Below, piece after piece: positions 7,985 through 15,837 of a stretch of DNA of 20,415 nucleotides. Every line of letters begins with the position of its first letter. The stretch's first letter is position 1. Below the pieces are notes generated by a model. The model was not told the DNA's origin and did not search any database. It worked only from the letters and a program-made list of their open reading frames with translations. A program made the translations under genes and the position numbers. This stretch comes from CAIUKX01 sp964580965. GTDB lineage: Bacteria; Bacteroidota; Bacteroidia; Flavobacteriales_D; Crocinitomicaceae. The stretch spans positions 1 through 20,415 of the forward strand of contig CAZOLZ010000040.1 of assembly GCA_964580965.1 (NCBI GenBank), given 5' to 3'.

Positions 7985-10900
7985 CTACCTTAAAACAGAA
8001 TCTTCTCGTTCCATTTGATTCAACAAACTTTGAATATCCATTTCTCTTGACATATCATTTTGCTGAGTTGGAACATTTGATTTTAAAATCCCATAATGAA
8101 TACCGATTGCTTCTACATTGTCCTTAATATCAAAGTGCATTGCTGCATACCTTCCCATTGATGAACTTCTTCTAACACTTTCACCATTTTCATTCGCTTT
8201 ATCCATTAATGCATTATAGATACTAGGCATAGCCTCATTGTATAAACGTTCAATATTTTTCTCTATGGATTTTGTAATTGACTCATTATCTAAATTGTAA
8301 AGAGGATTTTTCAAATAAACAAATAGTTTAGTATAAATATCCAAAGAAGCAAACAAATCTTTCGTGTTTTTACCGGCAAAAACAGCGTCACTTTTCTCAA
8401 AATAATTTAGAATACTTTCAAGCTGTCTCGCTACCTCTTCAGCTAAATTTAATGCTGTTTTTTTGTCTCCAGCTTGAAGTAAAATATTCACATAATCATG
8501 CAAGATACCATCACCATAAGCTTCAAATTGAAGCCCCCCTGCAGAGTACACATCTCTATTTTCACTAGGTTCTCCATAATCTATCACAACTTCAGCAGGC
8601 ATAACTTCTAAAGATCGTTTAATAACAGCGATTGCTTTTTGCTTATAGTTTTCGATATCTTTTGAAGCTGACTCTAACTCCTTGGCTAATCGATCTGCTT
8701 CGGTTGAATTCCCAACTTGCTTGTAATAAGCAATGCTACCAGGACCTCTCTGCTTTAACTCTTCTAAATAATCAATTTTTCTTAAGTATTCTGAAGCCAA
8801 AGTTGCAAATTGATTTCTATATTGAGAAGTATGTCTTCTTGTATAATAATCTGTTAAAACAGCTGGATTTGACATTTCTCCATACTGATATTTATTCATC
8901 AAATTATCATACATAACATCAAAATTCACTCTAACATCTACATTATTTAAGGGAGATAATTCGAACGCTGTTCCTCTTTGTTTGATATGTCCTTTTCTGT
9001 ATAAAGCTAATGCTACATCTGATCCTGCTGGAGAAGAAAAGAAAACCCCTCTTTTCCAATCATTATTAGCTAATACATCTAACATCATTACCTGTTCTTT
9101 AGTAATTCCTCTAGCATCAAAACTAAAACGTAATTCGTCTAAACAATCTTTCTTCTGCTCTTTTAAAATAACTTTAGATGCAACAGCATTTTCTTTATCA
9201 ACCGGTAAAATCATTCCAGTTGAAGGGAAAATTCTTACAACTTGACCTTGACCGTAATTGACAATATTTTCATCATTTCTAGTGAACGCCATTACTTCAT
9301 CAATATTTGCAAAATCCCACCCTTTTTCGAAGTCAATTAAAAGTTTTTGTAATTGTTGTGCATGACCTTCTCCAAATGTAATTAATCCACTTTGAATTCC
9401 CGATAGTAATTCAAGACCTGTCTGATATTTAGTGTAAATTGAATTTATTAAATCAGATCTATTTGATGTAACTAATTGTTGTTTTAAAATTTCAAGTCTT
9501 TGAGCAACATTTGCCTGAGAAGTTGAAATATTTGCAGCGATTGAAGCAACTTGACTTTCAAAATTCTGAAGTGCTGCATTAACTTGATTTACGTTATCTT
9601 TTACTCTTAAGTTAATAACATCTTTAATTACTCTTTCTCCAGCATTCATATAAAATAATTCAAACAACCCTAAGAACAATACTTGATCAGTATTTCCTGC
9701 ATACATTAATGTTTGATCTTCTGTAAATTTAATTGGTAAGGCGTCAGAATCATAAGCTTTCATTTTCATCTGTTCTGTATACCAGTCTGTCTGCATCAAG
9801 GATAAGTTACAAACACGTTTATCTGTACCAATCTCTTCAACTTCTTGCATATACCATAAAGGAAAGGTATCATTATCTCCATTTGTAAATATAATACTAT
9901 TCGGTGTGCACGAAATTAAATAATTGTAAGCTAAATCTCTAGCTGAAGTTTTTAAACTTCTGTCATGATCATCCCATCCTTGAACGCCCATAATAATTGG
10001 TACAATTGCTGATAATACGGTAGCCATGATTGATCCATTCATTTCTTTCTTTAGAATCTTTGATGTTAATCTCATCAGTAAAATTGCAATTGCAATAATT
10101 CCCCAAATAGTTAACCAAGCCATTGATATAGGTAGAGAAATCTCAGAAGCTGTATCCAAAATTAGCGCTACAAACAAACCTCCCCCTATAATGTATGCAA
10201 TGTTTTTAATCTCAAGTTTAGAAAGTGATTTAAATGCATTAAATAAACCATAAACTCCTAGACCAATCCACATTGCAAAGAAATAGAAAGACCCTGCAAA
10301 AGCATAATCTCTCTCTCTTGGCTCAAACGTCTTTTGGTTCAAGTAAAAAACAATAGCTATTCCAGTAAATAAAAATGCTAAGAATAATACAAAAGCATCT
10401 TTAGGAGATTTATAAATATGGAATACTAAACCAATGATACCTAAAATTAAAGGCAATAAATAAAACTTGTTGTTCGAAGGGTTTTCCGATGTATAATAAG
10501 TTGCGTGTTCATTTTGATTACCTAATCTTGGTTCATCTATAAATGAAAAACCCGATAACCAGTTACCACGCATACTTTCAGCGCTGTGACCTTGAATATC
10601 ATTTTGACGACCTGCAAAATTCCACATGAAATAACGCCAATACATCCAACCAATCTGATAAGTAAACAAATACTGAAGATTTTCACCAAAAGTTGGTAAT
10701 CTCATTTTATCATTTCCAATTTCAGTACCTTTTTCATCTCGGGGATTATATCCTGACCAAAATTTATAGCCTTGAATCTTACCACCTTCAGTACTATACA
10801 TTCGGGGCAATAATGTATTTTGAGCATAGGTTGGAACAACCTCTTCTCGTTGTCCTTCATTTGACTCAAAGTATTTCTCCTGAATTTCAAAATTACCCTT

Positions 10901-12109
10901 ATTATTTTTAATATAGCTTTGAGCATCTTCTTGATTTTTAAATGCTTTTACTACATTTTCACCATCTAAAACAACATACCTTCTCAAGAATATTGCTGAA
11001 CGATCTTTAAAACGATCTCTTTGATTTTCAGTTGAATTCCAATAAGGGCCATAAAAGATTGGAGCTGAACCATATTGTTCACGTTTTAAGTATGATTTTA
11101 AAGTAACTAAATTTTCAGGATCATTTTCGTCTAAAGGTGTATTGGCATTTGAACGAATAACAATCATAGCAAATGACCCGTACCCTATTAGTAACATCAC
11201 CAAACCTATAGTAGCATTATATAAAACTGCATTCCCTTTTCTTCTAGCATATTTGATTAAGTATACACTTAAAGCTACAATCAATAAGAAGAAGAAAATT
11301 GTACCAGAGAAAAACGGTAAACCTAAGGAGTTTCTAAAAGCAACCTCAAAATTCGATGCCATCGCTATAGAACCTGGGATGATTCCTTCTTGAATAAATC
11401 CAAGTACTAAAACTGACAAGATGAATGTTAAAATAATCCCTTTTGTATCTGCCACTTTTTTGTATCTAAAATAAATGACAAAACCAATAGCAGGAACAAC
11501 TAAAATACCTAATAAATGGACTCCAATAGCTAATCCTAATAGAAACATTATTAGAATCAACCACCTATTTGGAGCATAATCTAAATCTAATTCTCCATGC
11601 TGAAGCATAGCCATTTCTTCATCCCACTTTAGGATTGCCCAAAAAATTATTGCTGTAAATAAAGAAGCCATTGCATAAACCTCTCCTTCTACTGCTGAGA
11701 ACCAAAAAGATTCTGTAAATGTGTAAGCTAATGAACCTATAATACCACTTCCCATTATTGCAGCAATCTCTCCATTTGTTAAAGATCTTTTATCTCTTAA
11801 AGCTATTTTTTTAGCTAATAGAGTTATTGACCAAAACATAAATAAAATAGAAAAAGAACTTGATAAAGCTGAGAGCCTGTTAATATTAACAGCTACTTCT
11901 GCAGGATCTGCAAAGAAAGAAAACAATCTACCTATCATCATAAACAATGGTGCACCTGGAGGGTGACCAACTTCCAATTTATAGGCAGTTGTAATGTACT
12001 CTCCACAGTCCCATAAACTTACGGTATCTTCAATGGTAATAAAATAAACAGCTGTTGCCACTAAAAACAACAACCAACCTAATGTCAAGTTTAATTTTTT
12101 GTAATTCAT
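7985..12109 (-). CDS. Large DUF2723 / GT117-family membrane glycosyltransferase
   Basis: 1374 residues. The N-terminus carries the hallmark of the DUF2723 (TMEM260-like, GT117) family: SLWDCGEYITTAYKLEVGHPPGAPL at about residues 31-55, shown here only in part (WDCGEY, GHPPGAP). The acidic pair in the first loop is the expected catalytic site of GT-C type enzymes, which use lipid-linked sugars. Around 12 or more hydrophobic helices fill the first 730 residues, interrupted by a hydrophilic region (about 335-530). The rest is a soluble domain: a metal-free stretch with TNGDNDTFPLWYMQEV, a long helical insertion (about 830-900), and a helical C-terminus that could hold TPR-like helices. It is longer than family members I remember (about 1000-1150). 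Human TMEM260 is a protein O-mannosyltransferase; the bacterial acceptor is not known. Co-transcribed with the deacetylase. Confidence 0.88.
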   Translation of the reverse strand: MNYKKLNLTLGWLLFLVATAVYFITIEDTVSLWDCGEYITTAYKLEVGHPPGAPLFMMIGRLFSFFADPAEVAVNINRLSALSSSFSILFMFWSITLLAKKIALRDKRSLTNGEIAAIMGSGIIGSLAYTFTESFWFSAVEGEVYAMASLFTAIIFWAILKWDEEMAMLQHGELDLDYAPNRWLILIMFLLGLAIGVHLLGILVVPAIGFVIYFRYKKVADTKGIILTFILSVLVLGFIQEGIIPGSIAMASNFEVAFRNSLGLPFFSGTIFFFLLIVALSVYLIKYARRKGNAVLYNATIGLVMLLIGYGSFAMIVIRSNANTPLDENDPENLVTLKSYLKREQYGSAPIFYGPYWNSTENQRDRFKDRSAIFLRRYVVLDGENVVKAFKNQEDAQSYIKNNKGNFEIQEKYFESNEGQREEVVPTYAQNTLLPRMYSTEGGKIQGYKFWSGYNPRDEKGTEIGNDKMRLPTFGENLQYLFTYQIGWMYWRYFMWNFAGRQNDIQGHSAESMRGNWLSGFSFIDEPRLGNQNEHATYYTSENPSNNKFYLLPLILGIIGLVFHIYKSPKDAFVLFLAFLFTGIAIVFYLNQKTFEPRERDYAFAGSFYFFAMWIGLGVYGLFNAFKSLSKLEIKNIAYIIGGGLFVALILDTASEISLPISMAWLTIWGIIAIAILLMRLTSKILKKEMNGSIMATVLSAIVPIIMGVQGWDDHDRSLKTSARDLAYNYLISCTPNSIIFTNGDNDTFPLWYMQEVEEIGTDKRVCNLSLMQTDWYTEQMKMKAYDSDALPIKFTEDQTLMYAGNTDQVLFLGLFELFYMNAGERVIKDVINLRVKDNVNQVNAALQNFESQVASIAANISTSQANVAQRLEILKQQLVTSNRSDLINSIYTKYQTGLELLSGIQSGLITFGEGHAQQLQKLLIDFEKGWDFANIDEVMAFTRNDENIVNYGQGQVVRIFPSTGMILPVDKENAVASKVILKEQKKDCLDELRFSFDARGITKEQVMMLDVLANNDWKRGVFFSSPAGSDVALALYRKGHIKQRGTAFELSPLNNVDVRVNFDVMYDNLMNKYQYGEMSNPAVLTDYYTRRHTSQYRNQFATLASEYLRKIDYLEELKQRGPGSIAYYKQVGNSTEADRLAKELESASKDIENYKQKAIAVIKRSLEVMPAEVVIDYGEPSENRDVYSAGGLQFEAYGDGILHDYVNILLQAGDKKTALNLAEEVARQLESILNYFEKSDAVFAGKNTKDLFASLDIYTKLFVYLKNPLYNLDNESITKSIEKNIERLYNEAMPSIYNALMDKANENGESVRRSSSMGRYAAMHFDIKDNVEAIGIHYGILKSNVPTQQNDMSREMDIQSLLNQMEREDSVLR

Positions 12110-12149
12110 TTTTTAACCTTATTGTTTGCTTTCGTTCTTTTAAAAACAT

Positions 12150-12169
12150 TTTCTAAACTCAATTAGAAA
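12150..12169. repeat. Inverted repeat in the leader of the GT117 gene
   Basis: Perfect 7-bp arms TTTCTAA (12150-12156) and TTAGAAA (12163-12169) around a 6-nt spacer, 41-60 nt upstream of the GT117 start codon. It could be a protein operator or an mRNA hairpin, or chance in AT-rich DNA. I found no exact TAnnTTTG promoter for GT117; the closest is TAAATTCG on the - strand at 12181-12174. Confidence 0.35.
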
Positions 12170-12245
12170 CGTGCGAATTTAAGAATATTATATAGTTTGC
12201 CATTTTAAAAGCGTTAAAAATAGCTAATTTTATGTGCCTAAAACC

Positions 12246-12272
12246 TTTTTTAATGATAAAATCATTTAAAAA
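12246..12272. repeat. Inverted repeat in the GT117–tRNA gap
   Basis: Arms 12246-12257 and 12261-12272 (TTTTTTAATGAT / ATCATTTAAAAA) pair at 11 of 12 positions around a 3-nt AAA loop. It lies between the divergent GT117 gene and the tRNA promoter. On the + strand it is followed by no T tract, so it is more likely a regulatory palindrome or chance than a terminator. Together with 12150-12169 it is the only structure seen in this gap. Confidence 0.35.
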
Positions 12273-12327
12273 CACTCATAAAATCAAATACTTAACAAAT
12301 GATAAAGAAAAAAGTCAAATAAAACAT

Positions 12328-12356
12328 TTTGATTTTTAAAATTATTACTAAATTTG
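12328..12356 (+). promoter_or_regulatory. Promoter of the tRNA-Gln gene
   Basis: TTTG (12328-12331), 17 nt spacer, then TAAATTTG (12349-12356), an exact match to the Bacteroidota -33/-7 pair. The predicted start at about 12362-12364 is a few bases before the mature tRNA 5' end at 12368. Confidence 0.7.
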
Positions 12357-12367
12357 CACTCAGAAAA

Positions 12368-12440
12368 TGTCCCATGGTGTAACTGGCAACACGTCTGATT
12401 TTGGTTCAGAAGAGTCTAGGTTCGAGCCCTAGTGGGACAA
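12368..12440 (+). tRNA. tRNA-Gln (anticodon UUG)
   Basis: A 73-nt cloverleaf with all stems paired. The acceptor is TGTCCCA with TGGGACA (12368-12374 / 12433-12439) and discriminator A12440. The D stem is GTGT/ACAC (12377-12380 / 12389-12392). The anticodon stem is TCTGA/TCAGA with loop TTTTGGT, giving TTG at 12401-12403. The T stem is CTAGG/CCTAG with loop TTCGAGC. The variable loop is 5 nt. UUG reads CAA, and CAG by wobble. The 3' CCA is not encoded (CAA follows), so it must be added after transcription. It has its own promoter and terminator, making it a single-gene unit. Confidence 0.96.
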
Positions 12441-12447
12441 CAAAAAA

Positions 12448-12474
12448 GACTGAGTTAAGCTCAGTCTTTTTTTT
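12448..12474 (+). terminator. Intrinsic terminator after tRNA-Gln
   Basis: Stem GACTGAG (12448-12454) / CTCAGTC (12460-12466) with a 5-nt loop, followed by eight T residues (12467-12474) and preceded by six A residues that can extend the stem. It begins 7 nt after the mature tRNA end. The best-formed terminator in the window. Confidence 0.9.
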
Positions 12475-12515
12475 GTTTAAACTAATTCCAAACAATCGAA
12501 ATCAATATCTTTTCT

Positions 12516-12523
12516 TAACTTCG
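12516..12523 (+). promoter_or_regulatory. Possible -7 element of the ribD promoter
   Basis: TAACTTCG differs from TAnnTTTG at one base and ends 4 nt before the ATG at 12528. No -33 element is visible. If used, the mRNA would be nearly or fully leaderless. The tRNA terminator upstream means ribD does need a promoter in this gap of about 50 nt. Confidence 0.3.
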
Positions 12524-12527
12524 TTGA

Positions 12528-13577
12528 ATGATGAATGACGAACTTTACATGCTTCGCTGTATTAAGTTAGCTCAACTTGGAAAGAGAGCAGTAGCTCCAA
12601 ATCCAATGGTTGGAGCTGTAATAGTTCACGATAACAAAATCATTGGAGAAGGTTGTCATCAACATTATGGGGAAGCTCATGCCGAGGTAAATGCTGTTAA
12701 TTCTGTTCAAGACAAATCACAACTCAAAAATGCAACAATTTTTGTTTCTCTTGAACCATGCGCTCATCATGGAAAGACACCTCCTTGTTCTGATTTATTA
12801 ATTGCAAATAAATTCAAAAGAGTTGTTATAGGCTGTCTTGACACATATAGTGAAGTATCTGGAAAGGGAATAGAAAAACTCCGAAAGGCAGGTATAGATG
12901 TGACAGTTGGAATTCTAGAAAAAGAGTGTCGTGAGTTAAACAAACGTTTTTTTACTTTTCACGAAAAAAAACGTCCTTACATCATTTTAAAATGGGCACA
13001 AACTCAAGATGGATACATCGACATCGATCGAGCAAACAATGAAAAAGGTATCAATTGGATTACCCAAAAAGAGACTAAGTCATTAGTCCATCAATGGAGA
13101 AGTGAAGAACATGCCATATTAGTTGGTAAAAAAACTATCTTTAACGATAACCCTTCGTTAACCGTTAGAGAAGTAAAAGGTATCAATCCTGTACGAGTTG
13201 TAATTGATTCAACAAATTCAACATTTAACTCTGATTACAATATTTTTAATCAAGAAGCACCAACAATTATTTTTAATTCAAAATTAGAACGCTCTGAAAA
13301 CAATATCAATTGGGTTAAACTTGAAGACTATTCAATCAAAAATATCTGTAATCAACTTTACAAGTTAAATATTCAGTCCATCATCATAGAAGGTGGAGCT
13401 TATACGCTAAACCAATTTATATGTTCTGATTATTGGGATGAGGCGAGGGTTTTAATCGGACAATCAAATTTCGGATCAGGTATTGAAGCTCCTAGGATTA
13501 ATTTTATACCTTCTTATTCAGAAACTTTTTTTGAAGATAAAATAAACTACTATAAAAATCAAAAAATAACATTATGA
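12528..13577 (+). CDS. ribD: Bifunctional riboflavin deaminase/reductase RibD
   Basis: Catalyses two successive riboflavin steps in the cytosol: deamination of the GTP-derived pyrimidine, then NADPH-dependent reduction of its ribose side chain. The deaminase domain (about 1-145) has PNPMVGAV, the zinc-site HAEVNAV (His51, catalytic Glu53) and PCAHHGKTPPC (zinc Cys78 and Cys87). The reductase domain (about 148-349) starts RPYIILKWAQTQDGYI and shows GINPVRVVIDS and IIIEGGAY. Length 349 is normal. ATG codons at 12528 and 12531 are both in frame; the first is used here. The stop overlaps the next gene by 4 nt (ATGA). No FMN riboswitch fits between the tRNA terminator and the start. Confidence 0.95.
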   Translation: MMNDELYMLRCIKLAQLGKRAVAPNPMVGAVIVHDNKIIGEGCHQHYGEAHAEVNAVNSVQDKSQLKNATIFVSLEPCAHHGKTPPCSDLLIANKFKRVVIGCLDTYSEVSGKGIEKLRKAGIDVTVGILEKECRELNKRFFTFHEKKRPYIILKWAQTQDGYIDIDRANNEKGINWITQKETKSLVHQWRSEEHAILVGKKTIFNDNPSLTVREVKGINPVRVVIDSTNSTFNSDYNIFNQEAPTIIFNSKLERSENNINWVKLEDYSIKNICNQLYKLNIQSIIIEGGAYTLNQFICSDYWDEARVLIGQSNFGSGIEAPRINFIPSYSETFFEDKINYYKNQKITL

Positions 13578-14431
13578 AAATCCACGTTTTAAATACGGGT
13601 AACTTTAAATTAGACGGAGGAGCTATGTTTGGAGTTGTTCCTAAAGTTTTATGGGAAAGAACAAATCCTGCTGATATAAACAACCTATGTACATGGTCTA
13701 TGCGAAGTATTTTAATCGAGGATGGAAATAAATTAATCCTAGTAGACACTGGAATCGGTGACAAACAATCTGAAAAATTCTTTTCACACTATCACCTTCA
13801 TGGTAATGACTCTTTGGAGGGTAATTTGATAAAATTAGGTTTCTCTGTTGACGATATTACAGATGTAATTCTAACTCATTTACATTTTGACCATTGTGGT
13901 GGAGCGATCAAATGGAATAAAAACAGAACAGGATTTGAACCTGTTTTTAAAAATGCAATCTATTGGAGTACTGAAAAACATTGGGAATGGGCAACCAATC
14001 CTAACTCAAGAGAAAAAGCATCTTTTTTAGCAGACAATATCCTCCCTATTCAAGAAAGTGGACAATTGAAATTCATTGAAAGGACAGATGATTTTACAAC
14101 AAATGTCTTCAACAATACTGATATGCTTTTTGTTGATGGCCACACAGAAAGTATGATGATTCCTCATTTCAATTACCAAGGAAAAAAACTAGTATTTATG
14201 GCTGACTTACTTCCAAGTACAGGACATATTCCTCTTCCATATGTAATGGGTTACGATACTAGACCTTTACTTACTTTATCTGAAAAAGAGAAATTCTTAA
14301 ATACAGCTGTTGATAATGATTACATTTTATTTCTAGAGCATGACTCTGTTAATGAATGTTGTACCTTAAAACGCACAGAAAAAGGGATTCAATTAGATAA
14401 AACATTTTCTTTTTCAGAACTTTTTCAATAA
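13574..14431 (+). CDS. MBL-fold metallo-hydrolase
   Basis: A 285-residue metallo-beta-lactamase-fold hydrolase, probably cytosolic since no signal peptide is seen. The metal site is complete: HLHFDH (His102, His104, Asp106, His107), then DGH (His190), Asp211 in MADLLPS, and a last histidine in FLEHD (His256). VDTGIGD (57-63) is the usual first loop. The layout resembles lactonase-like members, but substrates in this fold range from lactones to thioesters and phosphodiesters, so none can be named. It overlaps ribD by 4 nt and is likely translationally coupled to it. A role in riboflavin supply or damage repair is possible, but that is only inference from position. Confidence 0.9.
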   Translation: MKIHVLNTGNFKLDGGAMFGVVPKVLWERTNPADINNLCTWSMRSILIEDGNKLILVDTGIGDKQSEKFFSHYHLHGNDSLEGNLIKLGFSVDDITDVILTHLHFDHCGGAIKWNKNRTGFEPVFKNAIYWSTEKHWEWATNPNSREKASFLADNILPIQESGQLKFIERTDDFTTNVFNNTDMLFVDGHTESMMIPHFNYQGKKLVFMADLLPSTGHIPLPYVMGYDTRPLLTLSEKEKFLNTAVDNDYILFLEHDSVNECCTLKRTEKGIQLDKTFSFSELFQ

Positions 14432-14476
14432 TTTTTTGTACTTTTCAGCCACTAAACTTTATTAGAAAGCTTAACA

Positions 14477-15712
14477 ATGGAACAACATATATTATCAATT
14501 TTAAAAGAAAGTAACACTATCATTATTCCCAATCTTGGTGCATTGACAATTACAAACCAAACAACTGGTGAAATTATGTTCATGCCTTATTTGAAATATG
14601 ATGATGGTAAATTATCAAATTATATCTCTGAGGAAGAAGGGATTTCCTCTGATGAAGCCAAAACTAAAATTACAAGTTTTACTGAGAACATTCTAAACAA
14701 ATTAGCTACTTCTGGAAGTGCTAGTTTACCTGGTATTGGAACATTTAGCAAGGGTGAGGACGATATTGAGTTCAAGCACGACTCAAATGCAGAAAATACT
14801 CAAACAATTATCGAAACCTCCCCACAAGTTCCTGCTTCCGAAACTAATGAAGAAATTCAAAATGAAACTCCAGTCGAAGAAGTGATTGAACCTGTTCAAG
14901 AGGAACAAAATGAAACAGAAATAGAAACTAGACCAGAAACTACTCCTGAAGATCAAACAGATATAACTACTGAAGATAAAGAATTAGATTCTGAATTAAC
15001 AACACCCTCTAAAGAAGAACAAAAAGCAGCTTTAAAAGCTGAGAAAGAAGCTAAAGCTAAGGCAGAAAATGAAGCAAAAGCTAAAGCAAAAGCTGAGAAA
15101 GAAGCTAAAATTAAAGCTGAAAAAGAGGCTAAAGCAAAAGCAAAGGCTGAAAAAAAGAATAAAAAAACTTCAAATGAGGATAGTAATTCATCAAAACCTA
15201 AAAAGAAAAGAGGATTCGTTTTTTGGATTTTAATTCTGCTGGTTTTAATTCTTGGTGCAGGAGGTACATATGTAGGACTAAACTATGAAGATGTAAAAGA
15301 TAAACTACCTTTCTTAAGTCATGAAAAACATGAAGAAGTATCTGAAGAGCATGATGAAGTATCTGAAGAGCATGATGAAGTGTCTGAAGAGCATGAAGAA
15401 TCAAATGATTTAGAGAACAACGAAGAGACAACTTCTACTGAAAGTTCAAATGAAACTCACAAAGCAAGAACTCATGCAAAATCTGAAACAGGTGCTTTTT
15501 ACATTATATTAGGAACTTTTAATGAAGAGGTAAATGCTAGAGGTTTAGCTGAACGCCTATCAATGGAAGGTGTTAACAACGCTAATGTTATCGAAAGAGA
15601 TGGACGCTATTCTGTTATTTACAACAAGTTCAGCTCCAAAGATGCGGCTTTATCTGAACTTGAGACAGCACGAACTAAAGCTAAAAATGCTTGGATATTT
15701 TCAGCTCATTAA
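14477..15712 (+). CDS. HU(CCDC81-like)-domain, single-TM, SPOR-domain protein
   Basis: 411 residues with an unusual domain order. Residues 1 to about 100 look like the prokaryotic CCDC81-type HU domain (IIPNLGALTI near the start, LPGIGTFSKG near the end). Next comes an acidic Glu/Thr/Pro linker (about 105-180), then a Lys/Ala/Glu-rich helical stretch (about 184-228) of repeated KAEKEAKAK-type units. A single transmembrane helix follows (about 247-267, FVFWILILLVLILGAGG). After it comes a His/Glu-rich segment with three copies of EVSEEHD, and a C-terminal SPOR domain (about 339-411, FYIILGTF to WIFSAH). SPOR domains bind denuded septal peptidoglycan, so the protein probably spans the inner membrane with the HU-like part inside and SPOR in the periplasm. 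It is followed by a strong terminator and probably has its own promoter, though none is clear. Confidence 0.88.
   Translation: MEQHILSILKESNTIIIPNLGALTITNQTTGEIMFMPYLKYDDGKLSNYISEEEGISSDEAKTKITSFTENILNKLATSGSASLPGIGTFSKGEDDIEFKHDSNAENTQTIIETSPQVPASETNEEIQNETPVEEVIEPVQEEQNETEIETRPETTPEDQTDITTEDKELDSELTTPSKEEQKAALKAEKEAKAKAENEAKAKAKAEKEAKIKAEKEAKAKAKAEKKNKKTSNEDSNSSKPKKKRGFVFWILILLVLILGAGGTYVGLNYEDVKDKLPFLSHEKHEEVSEEHDEVSEEHDEVSEEHEESNDLENNEETTSTESSNETHKARTHAKSETGAFYIILGTFNEEVNARGLAERLSMEGVNNANVIERDGRYSVIYNKFSSKDAALSELETARTKAKNAWIFSAH
15335..15397 (+). repeat. Three 21-bp tandem repeats (EVSEEHD units)
   Basis: Three head-to-tail in-frame 21-bp units (15335-15355, 15356-15376, 15377-15397), each encoding EEVSEEH-type sequence in phase E-V-S-E-E-H-D. 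Copies 1 and 2 are identical; copy 3 differs by a synonymous GTA to GTG and a final GAT to GAA. It lies just outside the membrane helix of the SPOR protein. Confidence 0.9.
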
Positions 15713-15726
15713 TTAAAGCGCTTTAA
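15713..15726. repeat. Perfect 14-bp palindrome after the SPOR gene
   Basis: TTAAAGCGCTTTAA, immediately after the stop codon and 10 nt before the terminator stem. With no loop it is a poor RNA hairpin but could be a dimeric protein site. Being in a 3' untranslated region, it may well be chance. Confidence 0.3.
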
Positions 15727-15735
15727 AAGTTTAAA

Positions 15736-15767
15736 AGAGACATTCAAACTGAGTGTCTCTTTTTTTA
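15736..15767 (+). terminator. Intrinsic terminator after the SPOR-domain gene
   Basis: Stem AGAGACATTC (15736-15745) / GAGTGTCTCT (15751-15760), 10 bp with one G-T wobble and a 5-nt loop, followed by seven T residues (15761-15767). It separates the SPOR gene from pheT. Confidence 0.88.
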
Positions 15768-15837
15768 TTTCACAACTAGAATTTCACAGATAATTCTTTA
15801 ATTTTACATTTATTAAATTATAACATCAAAGTAAAAC

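Noticed and set aside
8632..11393. Several short open frames opposite or within the GT117 gene
   Set aside because: All overlap a continuous 1374-codon frame with clear family motifs; they are shadows in AT-rich DNA.
12441..12527. FMN riboswitch before ribD
   Set aside because: The space holds only the tRNA terminator and about 50 nt of AT-rich sequence, too short for an RFN element.
13504..13764. Minus-strand 86-residue open frame across the ribD/MBL junction
   Set aside because: It lies opposite two well-supported genes and has no recognisable protein features.
15027..15160. Lys/Ala-rich repeats as a possible CRISPR or direct-repeat array
   Set aside because: The repeats are imperfect, in frame and protein-coding, with no regular spacers.
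15198..15431. Minus-strand open frame with His/Leu repeats
   Set aside because: It is the antisense image of the 21-bp repeat and TM segment in the SPOR gene; the repetitive protein is a by-product of the coding repeat.
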